Below are positions 50,611-59,473 of a stretch of DNA of 64,000 nt, piece by piece; the first letter of the stretch is position 1; each line of letters starts with the position of its first letter. The translations under genes and the position numbers were made by a program. The DNA is from Alkalibacillus salilacus (lineage in GTDB: Bacteria; Bacillota; Bacilli; Bacillales; Alkalibacillaceae), in NCBI RefSeq assembly GCF_030812915.1, contig NZ_JAUSTQ010000007.1, forward strand, positions 62,001 through 126,000, given 5' to 3'. The notes beneath the pieces are model-generated. The model did no database searches. It was not told the origin of the DNA and worked only from the letters and a program-made list of their open reading frames with translations.

Positions 50611-50883
50611 TTGATTCCAAAAGTCTTAAGAAAAATTGGGTTTTATGTTAGCCCTGCTATAAGTTTAATTGCTATGCTGTTAGGGTTTGTTGTAATAATC
50701 GCTTTTGTCTACTTGTATAACACAAGGTCTGACTTAGGAGTTCAGTATTATGTGGTATTAATCCTTTTAGAGTTTTGGACTATCAATATGTCATTAAAAC
50801 ACTGGGGAGATGGATTTAAAAAGTTGAAAAGATATAAAAGGCATGCAAGGCGGGTGAAAGCAGCAAGGGAGCATGGACGTTAA
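50611..50883 (+). CDS. Small membrane protein of unknown function
   Basis: A 90-residue protein with two helices (about residues 12-37 and 47-62) and a strongly basic C-terminal tail (KRYKRHARRVKAAREHGR). The start is TTG, preceded by GAGAGGATG. No family recognised. It opens a stretch (50.6-54.6 kb) of small membrane proteins absent from the conserved B. subtilis order. Confidence 0.6.
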   Translation: MIPKVLRKIGFYVSPAISLIAMLLGFVVIIAFVYLYNTRSDLGVQYYVVLILLEFWTINMSLKHWGDGFKKLKRYKRHARRVKAAREHGR

Positions 50884-50947
50884 GGTTTATTTGATGTTTT
50901 TATGAACAGTCATACTCTATGTCTCTATTAGAATACCCTCATATTGG

Positions 50948-51265
50948 TCATGCATCTTTCTCGTTATTTTGCCATTTCACATAATTGTAAATTGTGTCTA
51001 TTAACACTGCAAAAAAGAAAATAGCGCCAATAATTAAATATTCATTGAATGTTAAATCACTAAACCAATACATAATTAGGAACAGAATGACAGCATAGGG
51101 GAACGTCCACAGATCACGTATGAATCTCCTTCTGTAAGTTAATCTGTGATAGTTTAGGACAACCCCTTTATCCTGCTTTTCTGTATCCTTATATATGTTC
51201 GACATCACTATACTAATAATCAAGGCTACTGAAACTGGTACGGCAATAGCAAATACAATAGTCAT
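50948..51265 (-). CDS. Membrane protein of unknown function
   Basis: A 105-residue protein with an N-terminal helix (about 3-22), a basic middle containing YHRLTYRRRFIRD, and two more helices (about 55-70 and 78-95). AGAGGAGGAAA precedes the ATG on the minus strand, so it is very likely translated. No family recognised. Confidence 0.62.
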   Translation of the reverse strand: MTIVFAIAVPVSVALIISIVMSNIYKDTEKQDKGVVLNYHRLTYRRRFIRDLWTFPYAVILFLIMYWFSDLTFNEYLIIGAIFFFAVLIDTIYNYVKWQNNEKDA

Positions 51266-51390
51266 ATGTTTCCTCCTCTTAAGAAATAATAGTTTTATAA
51301 AAACAATTAAATAATCTTATCCGTTTGTTCGAGCTTATGCTCCATTTATTGATTGCGAAAATTTCAACGCGATGCAACCCATAGTTGGAG

Positions 51391-51419
51391 TTGTAAAAAC
51401 ATCCCCTTCGTTTTATAAT
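51391..51419 (+). promoter_or_regulatory. Sigma-A promoter for the small coiled-coil gene
   Basis: TTGTAA (51391-51396), a 17-bp spacer and a perfect TATAAT (51414-51419), 34 bp before the start codon. Confidence 0.6.
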
Positions 51420-51453
51420 AGATTTAGAATAAAATGTCGAGGAGTGACCGATT

Positions 51454-51621
51454 ATGACTGATGAACAAATGAACACCATCATGCAAGCGATTAAAGAGTT
51501 ATCTGACAACCAAAAGCAAACCAATGATCGCCTAACACGAATTGAAGAAAAATTGGAATTTGTTCAGCATAAGTTAATTGAGCATGATGAACAAATTTAT
51601 ACGTTACGAAAGAAAGCATAA
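51454..51621 (+). CDS. Small coiled-coil protein
   Basis: A 55-residue, highly charged helical protein (TDEQMNTIMQAIKELSDNQ at the N-terminus, heptad-like RLTRIEEKLEFVQHKL in the middle). GAGGAGTG lies 7 nt before the ATG and a consensus promoter lies just upstream, so expression is well supported despite the short length. It is convergent with the downstream thioredoxin gene. Function unknown; an oligomerising adaptor is possible. Confidence 0.65.
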   Translation: MTDEQMNTIMQAIKELSDNQKQTNDRLTRIEEKLEFVQHKLIEHDEQIYTLRKKA

Positions 51622-51681
51622 CACTTTTTCCATAGAGAATGCTTAAAATAATCCTAGCATGTTTTAACCAGAACGACTCGT

Positions 51682-52236
51682 TCAGTCGGACGGCAATATT
51701 TCGTTCACTAATACATGAAGTTGTTCCTCGTGAAGCTCTCCCACATAGTGATCTTCCATTGAACCATCAGGGTTAATGAAATAAGTAGTCGGTAATCCCA
51801 TAACCATATAATCTTCCATTACTTGTCCATCATTTAATAAAATAGGAAAATCAATTTCTGGAATCTCACCCAAAAAATTGGTGATTGTATCTTCTGATTC
51901 ATCTACATTGATGGCGATAACCTCTAAACCATCTTCTTCATAATAGTCATATACTTTTTGAATTACTGGCATTTCGTGTCTACATGGCTGGCACCAACTA
52001 GCCCAAAAGTTTACGACTACACCTTTCCCTTGCAGTTCTGTTAACTCAAGTTCACCATCATTAAGTCTATTCAGCTTAAAATTTGGAGCTGAAACTGCGT
52101 CGAATTCAGAGTTAGTGTGACCTTCTGTTATTTCTGCGGGTGATGTTGAATCAAATACTTCGAAATGGTCTATGATGACGATTGCCAAAGCAGAAATGAG
52201 TGCTATAGAAATTATAATTTGTAATACCTTCTTCAT
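51682..52236 (-). CDS. TlpA/ResA-like membrane-anchored thiol-disulfide oxidoreductase
   Basis: A 184-residue protein: N-terminal uncleaved signal anchor (about 4-22), then a thioredoxin fold with active site WCQPC (Cys 82 and 85), VINVDESEDTITNFL-type insertion and the cis-Pro loop MGLPTTYFI. It probably reduces disulfides on the outer face of the membrane, as ResA does in cytochrome c maturation or related proteins in spore formation. No cytochrome genes adjoin, so its partner is unknown. Confidence 0.85.
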   Translation of the reverse strand: MKKVLQIIISIALISALAIVIIDHFEVFDSTSPAEITEGHTNSEFDAVSAPNFKLNRLNDGELELTELQGKGVVVNFWASWCQPCRHEMPVIQKVYDYYEEDGLEVIAINVDESEDTITNFLGEIPEIDFPILLNDGQVMEDYMVMGLPTTYFINPDGSMEDHYVGELHEEQLHVLVNEILPSD

Positions 52237-52321
52237 AATTTGTTCCCCTTATTTTTCAAAATAACAAAGGTAATCTACTATCTAAGCATACTGTTTCCGC
52301 TATCATTTGATGAATTAAAAA

Positions 52322-52555
52322 TCAGGATTTCACTAAATCCTCTTGATTCTCACGTTGATTCTGTGTCTTTTTAATTTTGATAAAGATCATGATTAGAATA
52401 ACAATCATGATTAGATTGATAAATATGCTGATATTTTCAAATGAGAACAGTGGGTATGGATTGTTGATTATGATGAAAATTTCGCTGATTAAACCAATAG
52501 GGGCAAAGATTAACCCTGCTATTATTAATTTTTCAATGTAATCTAAAAAACTCAT
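52322..52555 (-). CDS. Small two-helix membrane protein
   Basis: A 77-residue protein with helices at about 11-29 and 42-62 and a charged C-terminus. The ATG at 52555 follows AAAGGAG on the minus strand; upstream in-frame ATGs lack a ribosome site. It lies 70 bp downstream of the next small membrane gene on the same strand. Family not recognised. Confidence 0.55.
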   Translation of the reverse strand: MSFLDYIEKLIIAGLIFAPIGLISEIFIIINNPYPLFSFENISIFINLIMIVILIMIFIKIKKTQNQRENQEDLVKS

Positions 52556-52625
52556 ATAAATTCTCCTTTGTGTAGATGTTGCATAATTGAAAAAGGCGTC
52601 TAAATCCTTAAGCGCAATATAACAG

Positions 52626-52835
52626 TTAATACTGTTCGTCATTCGATCTAGATACAAAATACAACAATGGTGCAACAATGACTAATCCTGCAGTAGCTTT
52701 ACCTAAAAAAACTGCAGTGTACGAAAACAATTCAATTTCTCTGCCTAGAATATAGTCTGTTATAATTCGCAAAATAGTGATTATGGTCGGAAGTATAAGG
52801 GACGAAAAGAGAATGATTTTCAAACCTCTTGGCAT
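52626..52835 (-). CDS. Small two-helix membrane protein
   Basis: A 69-residue protein with two helices (about 5-27 and 38-60) and a polar tail. AGGAAGTG precedes the ATG. It lies 11 bp downstream of a GNAT gene on the same strand, so the two are probably co-transcribed. Family not recognised. Confidence 0.55.
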   Translation of the reverse strand: MPRGLKIILFSSLILPTIITILRIITDYILGREIELFSYTAVFLGKATAGLVIVAPLLYFVSRSNDEQY

Positions 52836-52846
52836 ATCATCACTTC

Positions 52847-53347
52847 CTAAAAAGGTATTTCTCTTGAGTATCGCAAGGACACTTGCTGTTCACCTGTCTC
52901 GGTTTCTTGGATTCGCTTTTCTTTATACGTAAATCCTCTTGCTTCATAAAATGGAATCCCTCTATAGTTACCTTCCTGGACAGACACCCATTGTTCAGAG
53001 ATACCCTCTTCGATCTGTTCTTGGGTTAATGTTTCAAGCAGCTTCTTTCCAATCCCGTTATATTTAACTTGATCATCGACATAAAGCACAAATATTTCGC
53101 CTGTATTCGTTCCTGTTTTTCCTCCACCAATCACGCCGACAACCTGTGAGTCCATTAATGCTATGTAAGAATAAGCCCCTGCTTCTATATCGCTTTTAAC
53201 ACGTTCTTCATTGTACCAATAGGCCACATTTATTAACTGATATTCATCACTTAATATGCCTTCAACTGTTTGTTTCCAGCCTGTTGAACAAATAGTAGCA
53301 ATAGCCCCTGCATGATTAATGTTAGGTTTTTCAATGACTATATCCAT
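52847..53347 (-). CDS. GNAT-family N-acetyltransferase
   Basis: A 166-residue GNAT protein with the acetyl-CoA loop VKYNGIGKKLLETL (Q/R replaced by K), preceded by GEIFVLYVDD, and ending in FYEARGFTYKEKRIQE. AGGGAGGGG precedes the ATG. It starts 12 bp after the upstream membrane gene at 53360-53665, so they form an operon. Substrate unknown. Confidence 0.8.
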   Translation of the reverse strand: MDIVIEKPNINHAGAIATICSTGWKQTVEGILSDEYQLINVAYWYNEERVKSDIEAGAYSYIALMDSQVVGVIGGGKTGTNTGEIFVLYVDDQVKYNGIGKKLLETLTQEQIEEGISEQWVSVQEGNYRGIPFYEARGFTYKEKRIQETETGEQQVSLRYSREIPF

Positions 53348-53359
53348 TGACGCCCCTCC

Positions 53360-53665
53360 CTAGGTTTCAGTCTTTAATCTCACTGAACTCTGATAATAAT
53401 AAATGAACGTTAGAGCTATTGTTAATAATAGTGATGCACCAAAGATATAAACGCCACCCCAATATGGAGACGAGCCTGTTATGACCCAAATTCGATGAGG
53501 TATGAAAACGATCATAGCGACGATAAGCGTTCCCCATAGCATAGATATGATATTCTGTTTAGCTTCTTTTAATACAGAAGATCTGTCAGTATATTTGATT
53601 TTAGAAAGTTGTCTCGTTGCAATTATTAATAAAGTGATTGCGGCGATAAGCAAGAAATAATCCAT
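53360..53665 (-). CDS. Membrane protein of unknown function
   Basis: A 101-residue protein with three predicted helices (about 3-18, 38-56, 72-92). GGAGGTG precedes the ATG on the minus strand. It is the first gene of a short minus-strand operon with a GNAT and small membrane proteins. Family not recognised. Confidence 0.58.
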   Translation of the reverse strand: MDYFLLIAAITLLIIATRQLSKIKYTDRSSVLKEAKQNIISMLWGTLIVAMIVFIPHRIWVITGSSPYWGGVYIFGASLLLTIALTFIYYYQSSVRLKTET

Positions 53666-53734
53666 TCACCACACCTCCGATTAACATTCTTTCAACATTA
53701 TTTTTACATTTTTTTCCTTTAAGTCCAGTCCTTA

Positions 53735-53947
53735 TTATAAAAACAACCCATACCCTATAGCACCTATTATAAGTGTTAAAAGGATAATCAGCGTCACCTT
53801 CCAGTTTAAACCACCGACCAAATCTACAAGACTTCCATATTTAGCTCTCTCTGATGAATCTTTCAAATTACCAAGAGGGTTACCTTGCCGTTCTTCTTGT
53901 CTTATTCGTTCTCTTCTTTCTTCTGGTGTTTCTTTGTCTTCCTTCAT
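53735..53947 (-). CDS. DUF6366-like small membrane protein
   Basis: A 70-residue protein with a charged N-terminus containing TPEERRERIRQEE, then LVDLVGGLNWKVTLI and a C-terminal helix. The same architecture recurs at 62915-63106 (PEERRERMRQEE, ADLVGGMSWKFTG), so the window holds two paralogues. The name DUF6366 is from memory. GGAGTG precedes the ATG at 53947. Function unknown. Confidence 0.72.
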   Translation of the reverse strand: MKEDKETPEERRERIRQEERQGNPLGNLKDSSERAKYGSLVDLVGGLNWKVTLIILLTLIIGAIGYGLFL

Positions 53948-54072
53948 TTCGGACACTCCATTCAATGATAAATAACTTTATAAATAGGAACCTTTATCTT
54001 GTGGATTTACTCAGCACTTCTGCCCTGAAATGCTCTGCTGATTATAATAGTGCCGAGTATGAGAGCAAATAC

Positions 54073-54567
54073 TTATAACGTATAATCCAGATAACTAGGT
54101 AATGAAAGGAACTGAAGGATACCGATAATGGCGAGCGTCATCCAGAATAGTTTCTTTAATATATTAAGTCTCATTATTACTAACTCCCCATAATGATCGT
54201 TTAGAATATATCTACCAAGCAACAATATATGTAAATATAATAATGAAGCTATGACACCGAATACAAAAATATTAATTGTTGTGCTTGAAATCCCTGTAGA
54301 TGATAAGCCAATAAACAGCATGACATTACAAACGATTCCGCCAAACAGATATAAGGTCACTGAGAAGATGTATTGATACGATTGAATACGTTGAATAAGA
54401 TGGTCTGCAACAATCGAAAAGGGTGTGCCAAATATGAGACAAATAGTGGCTGTCACTGAAAAATAGCCCCAAAAATATTCCCAAACATTTCCGAAAGCCG
54501 ATAATGCGATAGAAAAAATAAAAGCTGTTACTAGACCAATAGAGACTCTTTCTGAGATTTTCACCAT
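54073..54567 (-). CDS. Polytopic membrane protein of unknown function
   Basis: A 164-residue protein with about five helices. It contains VSIGLVTAFIFSIALSAFG at the N-terminus and LFGTPFSIVADHLIQR in a polar loop. The ATG at 54567 follows AGAGGCG. I do not recognise the family. It borders the copper cluster and is transcribed away from it. Confidence 0.6.
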   Translation of the reverse strand: MVKISERVSIGLVTAFIFSIALSAFGNVWEYFWGYFSVTATICLIFGTPFSIVADHLIQRIQSYQYIFSVTLYLFGGIVCNVMLFIGLSSTGISSTTINIFVFGVIASLLYLHILLLGRYILNDHYGELVIMRLNILKKLFWMTLAIIGILQFLSLPSYLDYTL

Positions 54568-54677
54568 TAACACGCCTCTTCTAAAAGTTACCATGATTTT
54601 AACATAAAATAACAATTAATAAGCTTCATTATTAAAATCTATGCGCTAAAAATTGTAGAAGAAGCAGTTTCGTTTAC

Positions 54678-54695
54678 ATACCTACAGGGGGTATG
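54678..54695. promoter_or_regulatory. CsoR-type operator before the thioredoxin-like gene
   Basis: ATACCTACAGGGGGTATG matches the CsoR/RcnR-family operator pattern (TACC-TA-C-GGGGGTA). It lies between a TTTACA -35 (54673-54678) and a TATTCT -10 (54697-54702), so binding would block RNA polymerase. Confidence 0.75.
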
Positions 54696-54726
54696 ATATT
54701 CTTAGTTTAGATAAGGTGGTGACGAT

Positions 54727-55050
54727 ATGAGTCAAACTGAAACATTGCAGTCAATAGAAGAGGTTAGAACGTTTGTCGCGGAGAATGACAATGCGTTGTT
54801 ATTTATATCGAGCCAAGGGTGTAGCGTGTGTTCAGCGTTATGGCCACGCATACAAGACGAATTAGAAACGTATGACAATATCGCCCTCGGGTATGTCGAC
54901 GTGGATGAGGTAAAAGAAGTATCAGGCGAATATCTCGTCTTTACGGCCCCGATTACGTTGGTGTTCCAAGATCAAAAAGAAGTGATGCGTGAAGATCGCT
55001 TTATGCGAATGGAAGCGTTTAGCGAAAAGATGGAATTAATGTTAACGTAA
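54727..55050 (+). CDS. Thioredoxin-like protein of the copper cluster
   Basis: A 107-residue thioredoxin-fold protein with a CSVC motif (Cys 32 and 35) in ISSQGCSVCSALWPRI and the cis-Pro loop VFTAPITLVF. There is no signal peptide, so it is cytosolic. Its promoter carries a CsoR-type operator, suggesting copper (or thiol-reactive stress) induction together with csoR-copA. It could protect thiols, or act as a copper-binding redox partner in place of the absent copZ; that is inference. Confidence 0.8.
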   Translation: MSQTETLQSIEEVRTFVAENDNALLFISSQGCSVCSALWPRIQDELETYDNIALGYVDVDEVKEVSGEYLVFTAPITLVFQDQKEVMREDRFMRMEAFSEKMELMLT

Positions 55051-55068
55051 AAAATTTTAACCATATAA

Positions 55069-55089
55069 ATACTATACGGGGGTATGGTA
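55069..55089. promoter_or_regulatory. CsoR-type operator before csoR-copA
   Basis: The core TACTATACGGGGGTATGGTA (55070-55089) closely matches the CsoR box upstream of the copper operon in B. subtilis. It lies 22 bp before the csoR start, consistent with autoregulation. Confidence 0.8.
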
Positions 55090-55111
55090 AAAAAGAAAGG
55101 ATGTTTATTAA

Positions 55112-55414
55112 ATGAGCGAATATTTACATGACGAACCTGTTGTACCACGAACGGATGATGAAAAGGAAAAGCTTATGAACCGCCTAAAGCGAATCGAAGG
55201 GCAAGTGCGTGGTATTCAAAATATGGTCGAAGAAGATCGTTATTGTGTCGATATATTAGTTCAGATCAGCGCGATTCAATCAGCGCTTAAAAACGTCGGT
55301 TTCTCCGTCACCGAACGTCATATTAACCATTGTGTGACTGATGCAATCCAAAAAGGTGAAGGCCACGAAACGATTCAAGAGTTAATGGACGTTTTAAAAC
55401 AGTTTTCGAAGTAA
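55112..55414 (+). CDS. csoR: Copper-sensing transcriptional repressor CsoR
   Basis: A 100-residue four-helix DUF156 repressor. The copper ligands Cys 45, His 70 and Cys 74 are all present (YCVDIL and ERHINHCV), at the same positions I recall for B. subtilis CsoR. It releases DNA on binding Cu(I). Its own operator lies just upstream, and copA starts 12 bp after its stop. Confidence 0.94.
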   Translation: MSEYLHDEPVVPRTDDEKEKLMNRLKRIEGQVRGIQNMVEEDRYCVDILVQISAIQSALKNVGFSVTERHINHCVTDAIQKGEGHETIQELMDVLKQFSK

Positions 55415-55426
55415 GGAGGGACGAAT

Positions 55427-57811
55427 ATGAGTGAAAAGGAACATGCAGATTTAACCGTCACAGGGATGACATGTGCAGCTTGTTCGACGCGTGTTGAAAA
55501 AGTCCTGAATAAAATGGACGGCGTCGATGCACAAGTGAACTTAACGACGGAAAAAGCAGCGGTCGATTATGACCCTGAACAAACGTCGATGGATGATATT
55601 ACGAATAAAATCGAAAAAGTCGGCTATGGTGTGCTGAAAGAAGGAGCGGACTTCGATGTGTACGGCATGACGTGTGCTGCCTGTTCGAGCCGGATTGAAA
55701 AAGTGTTAAATAAACAAAATGGCGTCGAGACCGCGAGTGTGAATTTAACGACAGAATCGGCGTCGATCCAATACAATCCAGGCATCATTGACCCAGATAC
55801 GTTAATCGAAAAAATCCAAAAGCTCGGCTATGACGCTGCACCAAAAGCGGAAGCTGAGGAGAAAGAATCGTACAAAGAACAAGAACTCAACAAACAGAAG
55901 ACGAAGTTAATCGTCTCAGCAGCGTTGTCAGCGCCATTACTCCTGACGATGTTCGTCCATTTATTTAACATGTCGATTCCACCGATTTTCATGAATCCGT
56001 GGTTCCAGTTTGCCTTAGCTACGCCCGTTCAATTTGTGATCGGCTGGCAGTTTTACGTCGGCGCATATAAAAATTTGCGTAACGGCGGGGCAAACATGGA
56101 TGTGCTCGTTGCCTTAGGTACGAGTGCAGCATATTTTTACAGTTTATCAGAAGGCATTCGTACGATTGGCAATCCTGGTTATGACCCTCATTTGTATTAT
56201 GAAGCGAGTGCCGTCATTATTACGCTAATCTTATTCGGTAAATATTTAGAAACACGGGCGAAAACGCAAACGACAAACGCGTTGTCGTCGTTATTGAGCT
56301 TGCAAGCGAAAGAAGCACGTGTTTTACGTAACGGCGAAGAAGTGATGACGCCTGTTGAAGATGTCGTCGTAGGTGATCATCTGATTGTGAAACCAGGTGA
56401 GAAGATACCCGTAGACGGTACGGTCGTCAGCGGATCGACATCAATTGACGAGTCGATGATTACAGGTGAATCAATGCCCGTTGAAAAAGAGGCGGATTCG
56501 AGTGTGATCGGTTCGACGATCAACCAAAATGGTGTGATTGAAATGGAAGCGACGAAGGTTGGGAAAGATACCGCACTTGCGTCGATCGTTAAAGTCGTGG
56601 AAGACGCACAAGGGTCAAAAGCACCGATCCAACGTTTAGCTGACGTTATTTCAGGCTATTTCGTACCGATTGTGGTCGGCATTGCCGTGGTCACGTTTAT
56701 CACGTGGATCACACTCGTCCAACCTGGTCAACTCGAACCAGCACTCGTGGCGGCAATTGCAGTCTTAGTCATTGCGTGTCCGTGTGCGCTAGGCCTAGCG
56801 ACTCCAACATCAATCATGGTCGGTACTGGGAAAGCCGCCGAAAATGGTATTTTATTCAAAGGTGGCGAACATTTAGAACGCACACATGAACTGGACACAA
56901 TCGTACTTGATAAAACAGGTACGATTACAAAAGGGAAGCCTGAAGTGACAACATTCACAGGTGACCGCGAAACGTTACAGTTACTCGCAAGTGCTGAGAA
57001 AGGCTCTGAGCACCCGCTCGCTCAAGCGATTGTAGCGTATGCGACAGAAGAAGAGGTTGTGTTAAGTGATGCTGAACAATTTCAAGCTGTGCCTGGTCAT
57101 GGGATTGAAGCGGCGGTGTCAGGCCAAACGATTCTCGTCGGTAATCGTAAACTGATGCAAGATCATGGCGTCGCAATTGGTGATGCAGAACAGACGTTAA
57201 TCGAGATGGAAGAAGCGGGAGAAACCGCGATGTTGATTGCTATAGACGGCGAATACCGTGGCATCGTTTCGGTTGCAGATACTATTAAGGAAACCGCACC
57301 TCAAGCGATTAAAGCATTACAAGACCAAGGCTTAACCGTGATGATGCTGACAGGTGATAACGAGCGTACGGCTCAAGCGATTGCGAAGCAAGTGGGTATC
57401 GATGACACGATTTCTGAAGTCTTGCCAGAAGATAAAGCAGAGAAAGTGAAAGAACTCCAACTTCAAGGTCATAAAGTCGCGATGGTCGGCGATGGGGTGA
57501 ACGATGCGCCCGCCCTTGCGATTGCTGATATCGGCATTGCGATCGGTACTGGAACTGAAGTCGCGATTGAAGCGGCTGACATTACGATTTTAGGCGGCGA
57601 ATTGCAGTTGATTCCGAAAGCAATCAAAGTCAGTCATGCAACGATTCGCAACATCCGCCAAAACCTATTCTGGGCATTCGGCTACAACACAGCAGGCATT
57701 CCTGTCGCAGCAATCGGCCTACTTGCGCCATGGGTCGCAGGTGCTGCCATGGCATTAAGCTCAGTTAGTGTTGTCACGAACTCTCTACGATTAAAACGCG
57801 CTAAGATATAA
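55427..57811 (+). CDS. copA: Copper-exporting P1B-type ATPase CopA
   Basis: A 794-residue Cu(I) P-type ATPase. Two N-terminal heavy-metal-associated domains carry GMTCAAC motifs (near residues 14 and 83). Eight membrane helices include the transport motif CPC in [13 protein letters not shown], the phosphorylation site is DKTGT, and the hinge is [10 protein letters not shown]. It exports copper from the cytosol. The chaperone gene copZ, usually next to copA, is absent here. Operon with csoR; a terminator follows directly. Confidence 0.96.
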   Translation: MSEKEHADLTVTGMTCAACSTRVEKVLNKMDGVDAQVNLTTEKAAVDYDPEQTSMDDITNKIEKVGYGVLKEGADFDVYGMTCAACSSRIEKVLNKQNGVETASVNLTTESASIQYNPGIIDPDTLIEKIQKLGYDAAPKAEAEEKESYKEQELNKQKTKLIVSAALSAPLLLTMFVHLFNMSIPPIFMNPWFQFALATPVQFVIGWQFYVGAYKNLRNGGANMDVLVALGTSAAYFYSLSEGIRTIGNPGYDPHLYYEASAVIITLILFGKYLETRAKTQTTNALSSLLSLQAKEARVLRNGEEVMTPVEDVVVGDHLIVKPGEKIPVDGTVVSGSTSIDESMITGESMPVEKEADSSVIGSTINQNGVIEMEATKVGKDTALASIVKVVEDAQGSKAPIQRLADVISGYFVPIVVGIAVVTFITWITLVQPGQLEPALVAAIAVLVIACPCALGLATPTSIMVGTGKAAENGILFKGGEHLERTHELDTIVLDKTGTITKGKPEVTTFTGDRETLQLLASAEKGSEHPLAQAIVAYATEEEVVLSDAEQFQAVPGHGIEAAVSGQTILVGNRKLMQDHGVAIGDAEQTLIEMEEAGETAMLIAIDGEYRGIVSVADTIKETAPQAIKALQDQGLTVMMLTGDNERTAQAIAKQVGIDDTISEVLPEDKAEKVKELQLQGHKVAMVGDGVNDAPALAIADIGIAIGTGTEVAIEAADITILGGELQLIPKAIKVSHATIRNIRQNLFWAFGYNTAGIPVAAIGLLAPWVAGAAMALSSVSVVTNSLRLKRAKI

Positions 57812-57818
57812 GATGGAC

Positions 57819-57851
57819 CCCGTTCAGCTGACGCTGAACGGGTTTCTTTTT
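57819..57851 (+). terminator. Rho-independent terminator after copA
   Basis: CCCGTTCAGC pairs with GCTGAACGGG around TGAC, followed by TTTCTTTTT. Confidence 0.92.
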
Positions 57852-57860
57852 GTGGTTTGA

Positions 57861-57932
57861 ATTTATGAGATAAATGGATGAATTTATTTAATAAGTTCAT
57901 CCATTTATTTAATAAATAGCGAAACTAATTTA
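57861..57932. repeat. Phased 21-bp degenerate repeat array F (TTRT-N3-AYAA core)
   Basis: Cores TTATGAGATAA, TTATTTAATAA and TTATTTAATAA begin at 57863, 57884 and 57905, exactly 21 bp apart; a weaker TAATTTAAAAA follows near 57926. Spacers differ. It lies between the copA terminator and the next gene. Confidence 0.55.
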
Positions 57933-58033
57933 AAAAATGAAAGAACGTTGCGCATAGAATAAAAAAGAATTGAAAGTAACTGAAAAGTATGTCATTTTAT
58001 AATAACAAAACACACGCACAGGAGGGGATAAGG

Positions 58034-59431
58034 ATGGACCATGCGAAAACGATCGCGTCCTATATCGATGCGAAACAAGATCAGTTCATTCAAATGAGTG
58101 ATGATTTATGGGGATTCGCGGAAACGGCTTTTGAGGAAGTCGAGTCTGCCCATTATATTGCAAGTAGCCTTGAACAAGAAGGATTCACTGTGACACGAGG
58201 GATTGCGGACATGTCGACTGCGTTTGTTGCGGAATACGGCTCAGGTGATCCCGTTGTCGCGTTTCTAGGTGAATATGACGCATTAGAAGGATTAAGCCAA
58301 GAACGCGGGGCGACAGAACACCAACCAATCGTTCAAGGTGGCAGTGGCCATGGCTGTGGTCATAATTTACTCGGAACAGGCTCTTATGCGGCGGCGATTG
58401 CGGTTAAAACGTATATGGAAGAACACGGTTTAGAAGGAACCGTCCGTTATTACGGTTGTCCAGCAGAAGAAAGCGGGGACGGGAAAGCTTTTATGGTAAA
58501 AGCAGGCGTGTTCGATGATGTCGACTTTGCGCTCTGTTGGCATCCAGCACCCGTGAATTCAGTGTTACGCCTTAATGTGCTAGCCGTCCAACAAGTATTT
58601 TTCCGTTTTAAAGGACAATCCGCGCACGCTGCGGCGAGTCCACACTTAGGTCGGAGCGCGCTCGATGCCGTTGAACTCATGAACGTCGGCGTCAATTACC
58701 TACGCGAACATATCGTCCAGAACGCGCGCCTGCATTACGCCGTAACAAATACAGGTGGAAATGCACCGAATGTGGTGCAGTCTGAAGCGGAAGTACTTTA
58801 TCTCGTTCGCGCCAGTAACGTCAAAGAAGCACACGAGATTTTCGAACGCGTGAAAAATGTCGCAGAAGGTGCCGCGCAAATGACCGAAACCGAAGTCGAA
58901 GTCCATTTCGACAGTGGATCGAGTGATCTTGTTCGAAACGACACATTGGATGATACGATTCAAGCAAGCTTAGACGGGATCGAACCACCAACTTACTCAG
59001 AAGATGAACGCGCCTTTGCCGAAACGATTCGCAGCACCCTATCAGAAGCGGAACAAAACACATACTGGGCAAATGACTTAGACGGCCATACCCTTACTGA
59101 TTTCATCGTCGACCGCGATCAAATTCACGAACAAACCGGGTCAACCGATGTCGCCGACGTCAGCTGGGTCACCCCAACTACCCAATGCTTAGCGACTTGC
59201 TTCGTCAACGGCACATCACTCCACTCCTGGCAAGCCGTTTCACAAGGTGGCACATCGATTGGGCACAAAGGCATGTTGTACGCAGGTAAAGTTATGGCTG
59301 CAGCTGCGATTGATGTGATGCGAGATCAAGAGAAACTAGAGGAAGCGAAGGAAGAGCTGCAACAAAGAACCGCGAAACAAGGGTATATCTCACCGATCGG
59401 TGATGGTGCTAAGCCTGGGCCAGTAATTTAA
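58034..59431 (+). CDS. AbgB-like M20 family amidohydrolase
   Basis: A 465-residue M20D peptidase homologue resembling subunit B of p-aminobenzoyl-glutamate hydrolase. Features are EYDALEGLSQ, the metal-binding GSGHGCGHNLLG, YYGCPAEESGDGK, FKGQSAHAAASPHLGRSALDAV and the C-terminal GTSIGHKGM. The natural substrate is unknown; aminoacyl conjugates are likely. AGGAGGGGA sets the start at 58034, with an in-frame ATG at 57989 upstream of it. Possibly monocistronic. Confidence 0.85.
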   Translation: MDHAKTIASYIDAKQDQFIQMSDDLWGFAETAFEEVESAHYIASSLEQEGFTVTRGIADMSTAFVAEYGSGDPVVAFLGEYDALEGLSQERGATEHQPIVQGGSGHGCGHNLLGTGSYAAAIAVKTYMEEHGLEGTVRYYGCPAEESGDGKAFMVKAGVFDDVDFALCWHPAPVNSVLRLNVLAVQQVFFRFKGQSAHAAASPHLGRSALDAVELMNVGVNYLREHIVQNARLHYAVTNTGGNAPNVVQSEAEVLYLVRASNVKEAHEIFERVKNVAEGAAQMTETEVEVHFDSGSSDLVRNDTLDDTIQASLDGIEPPTYSEDERAFAETIRSTLSEAEQNTYWANDLDGHTLTDFIVDRDQIHEQTGSTDVADVSWVTPTTQCLATCFVNGTSLHSWQAVSQGGTSIGHKGMLYAGKVMAAAAIDVMRDQEKLEEAKEELQQRTAKQGYISPIGDGAKPGPVI

Positions 59432-59473
59432 AAAGAGCCAACTTGACTTTAATTAGGTCGTTTTTATCATTGA

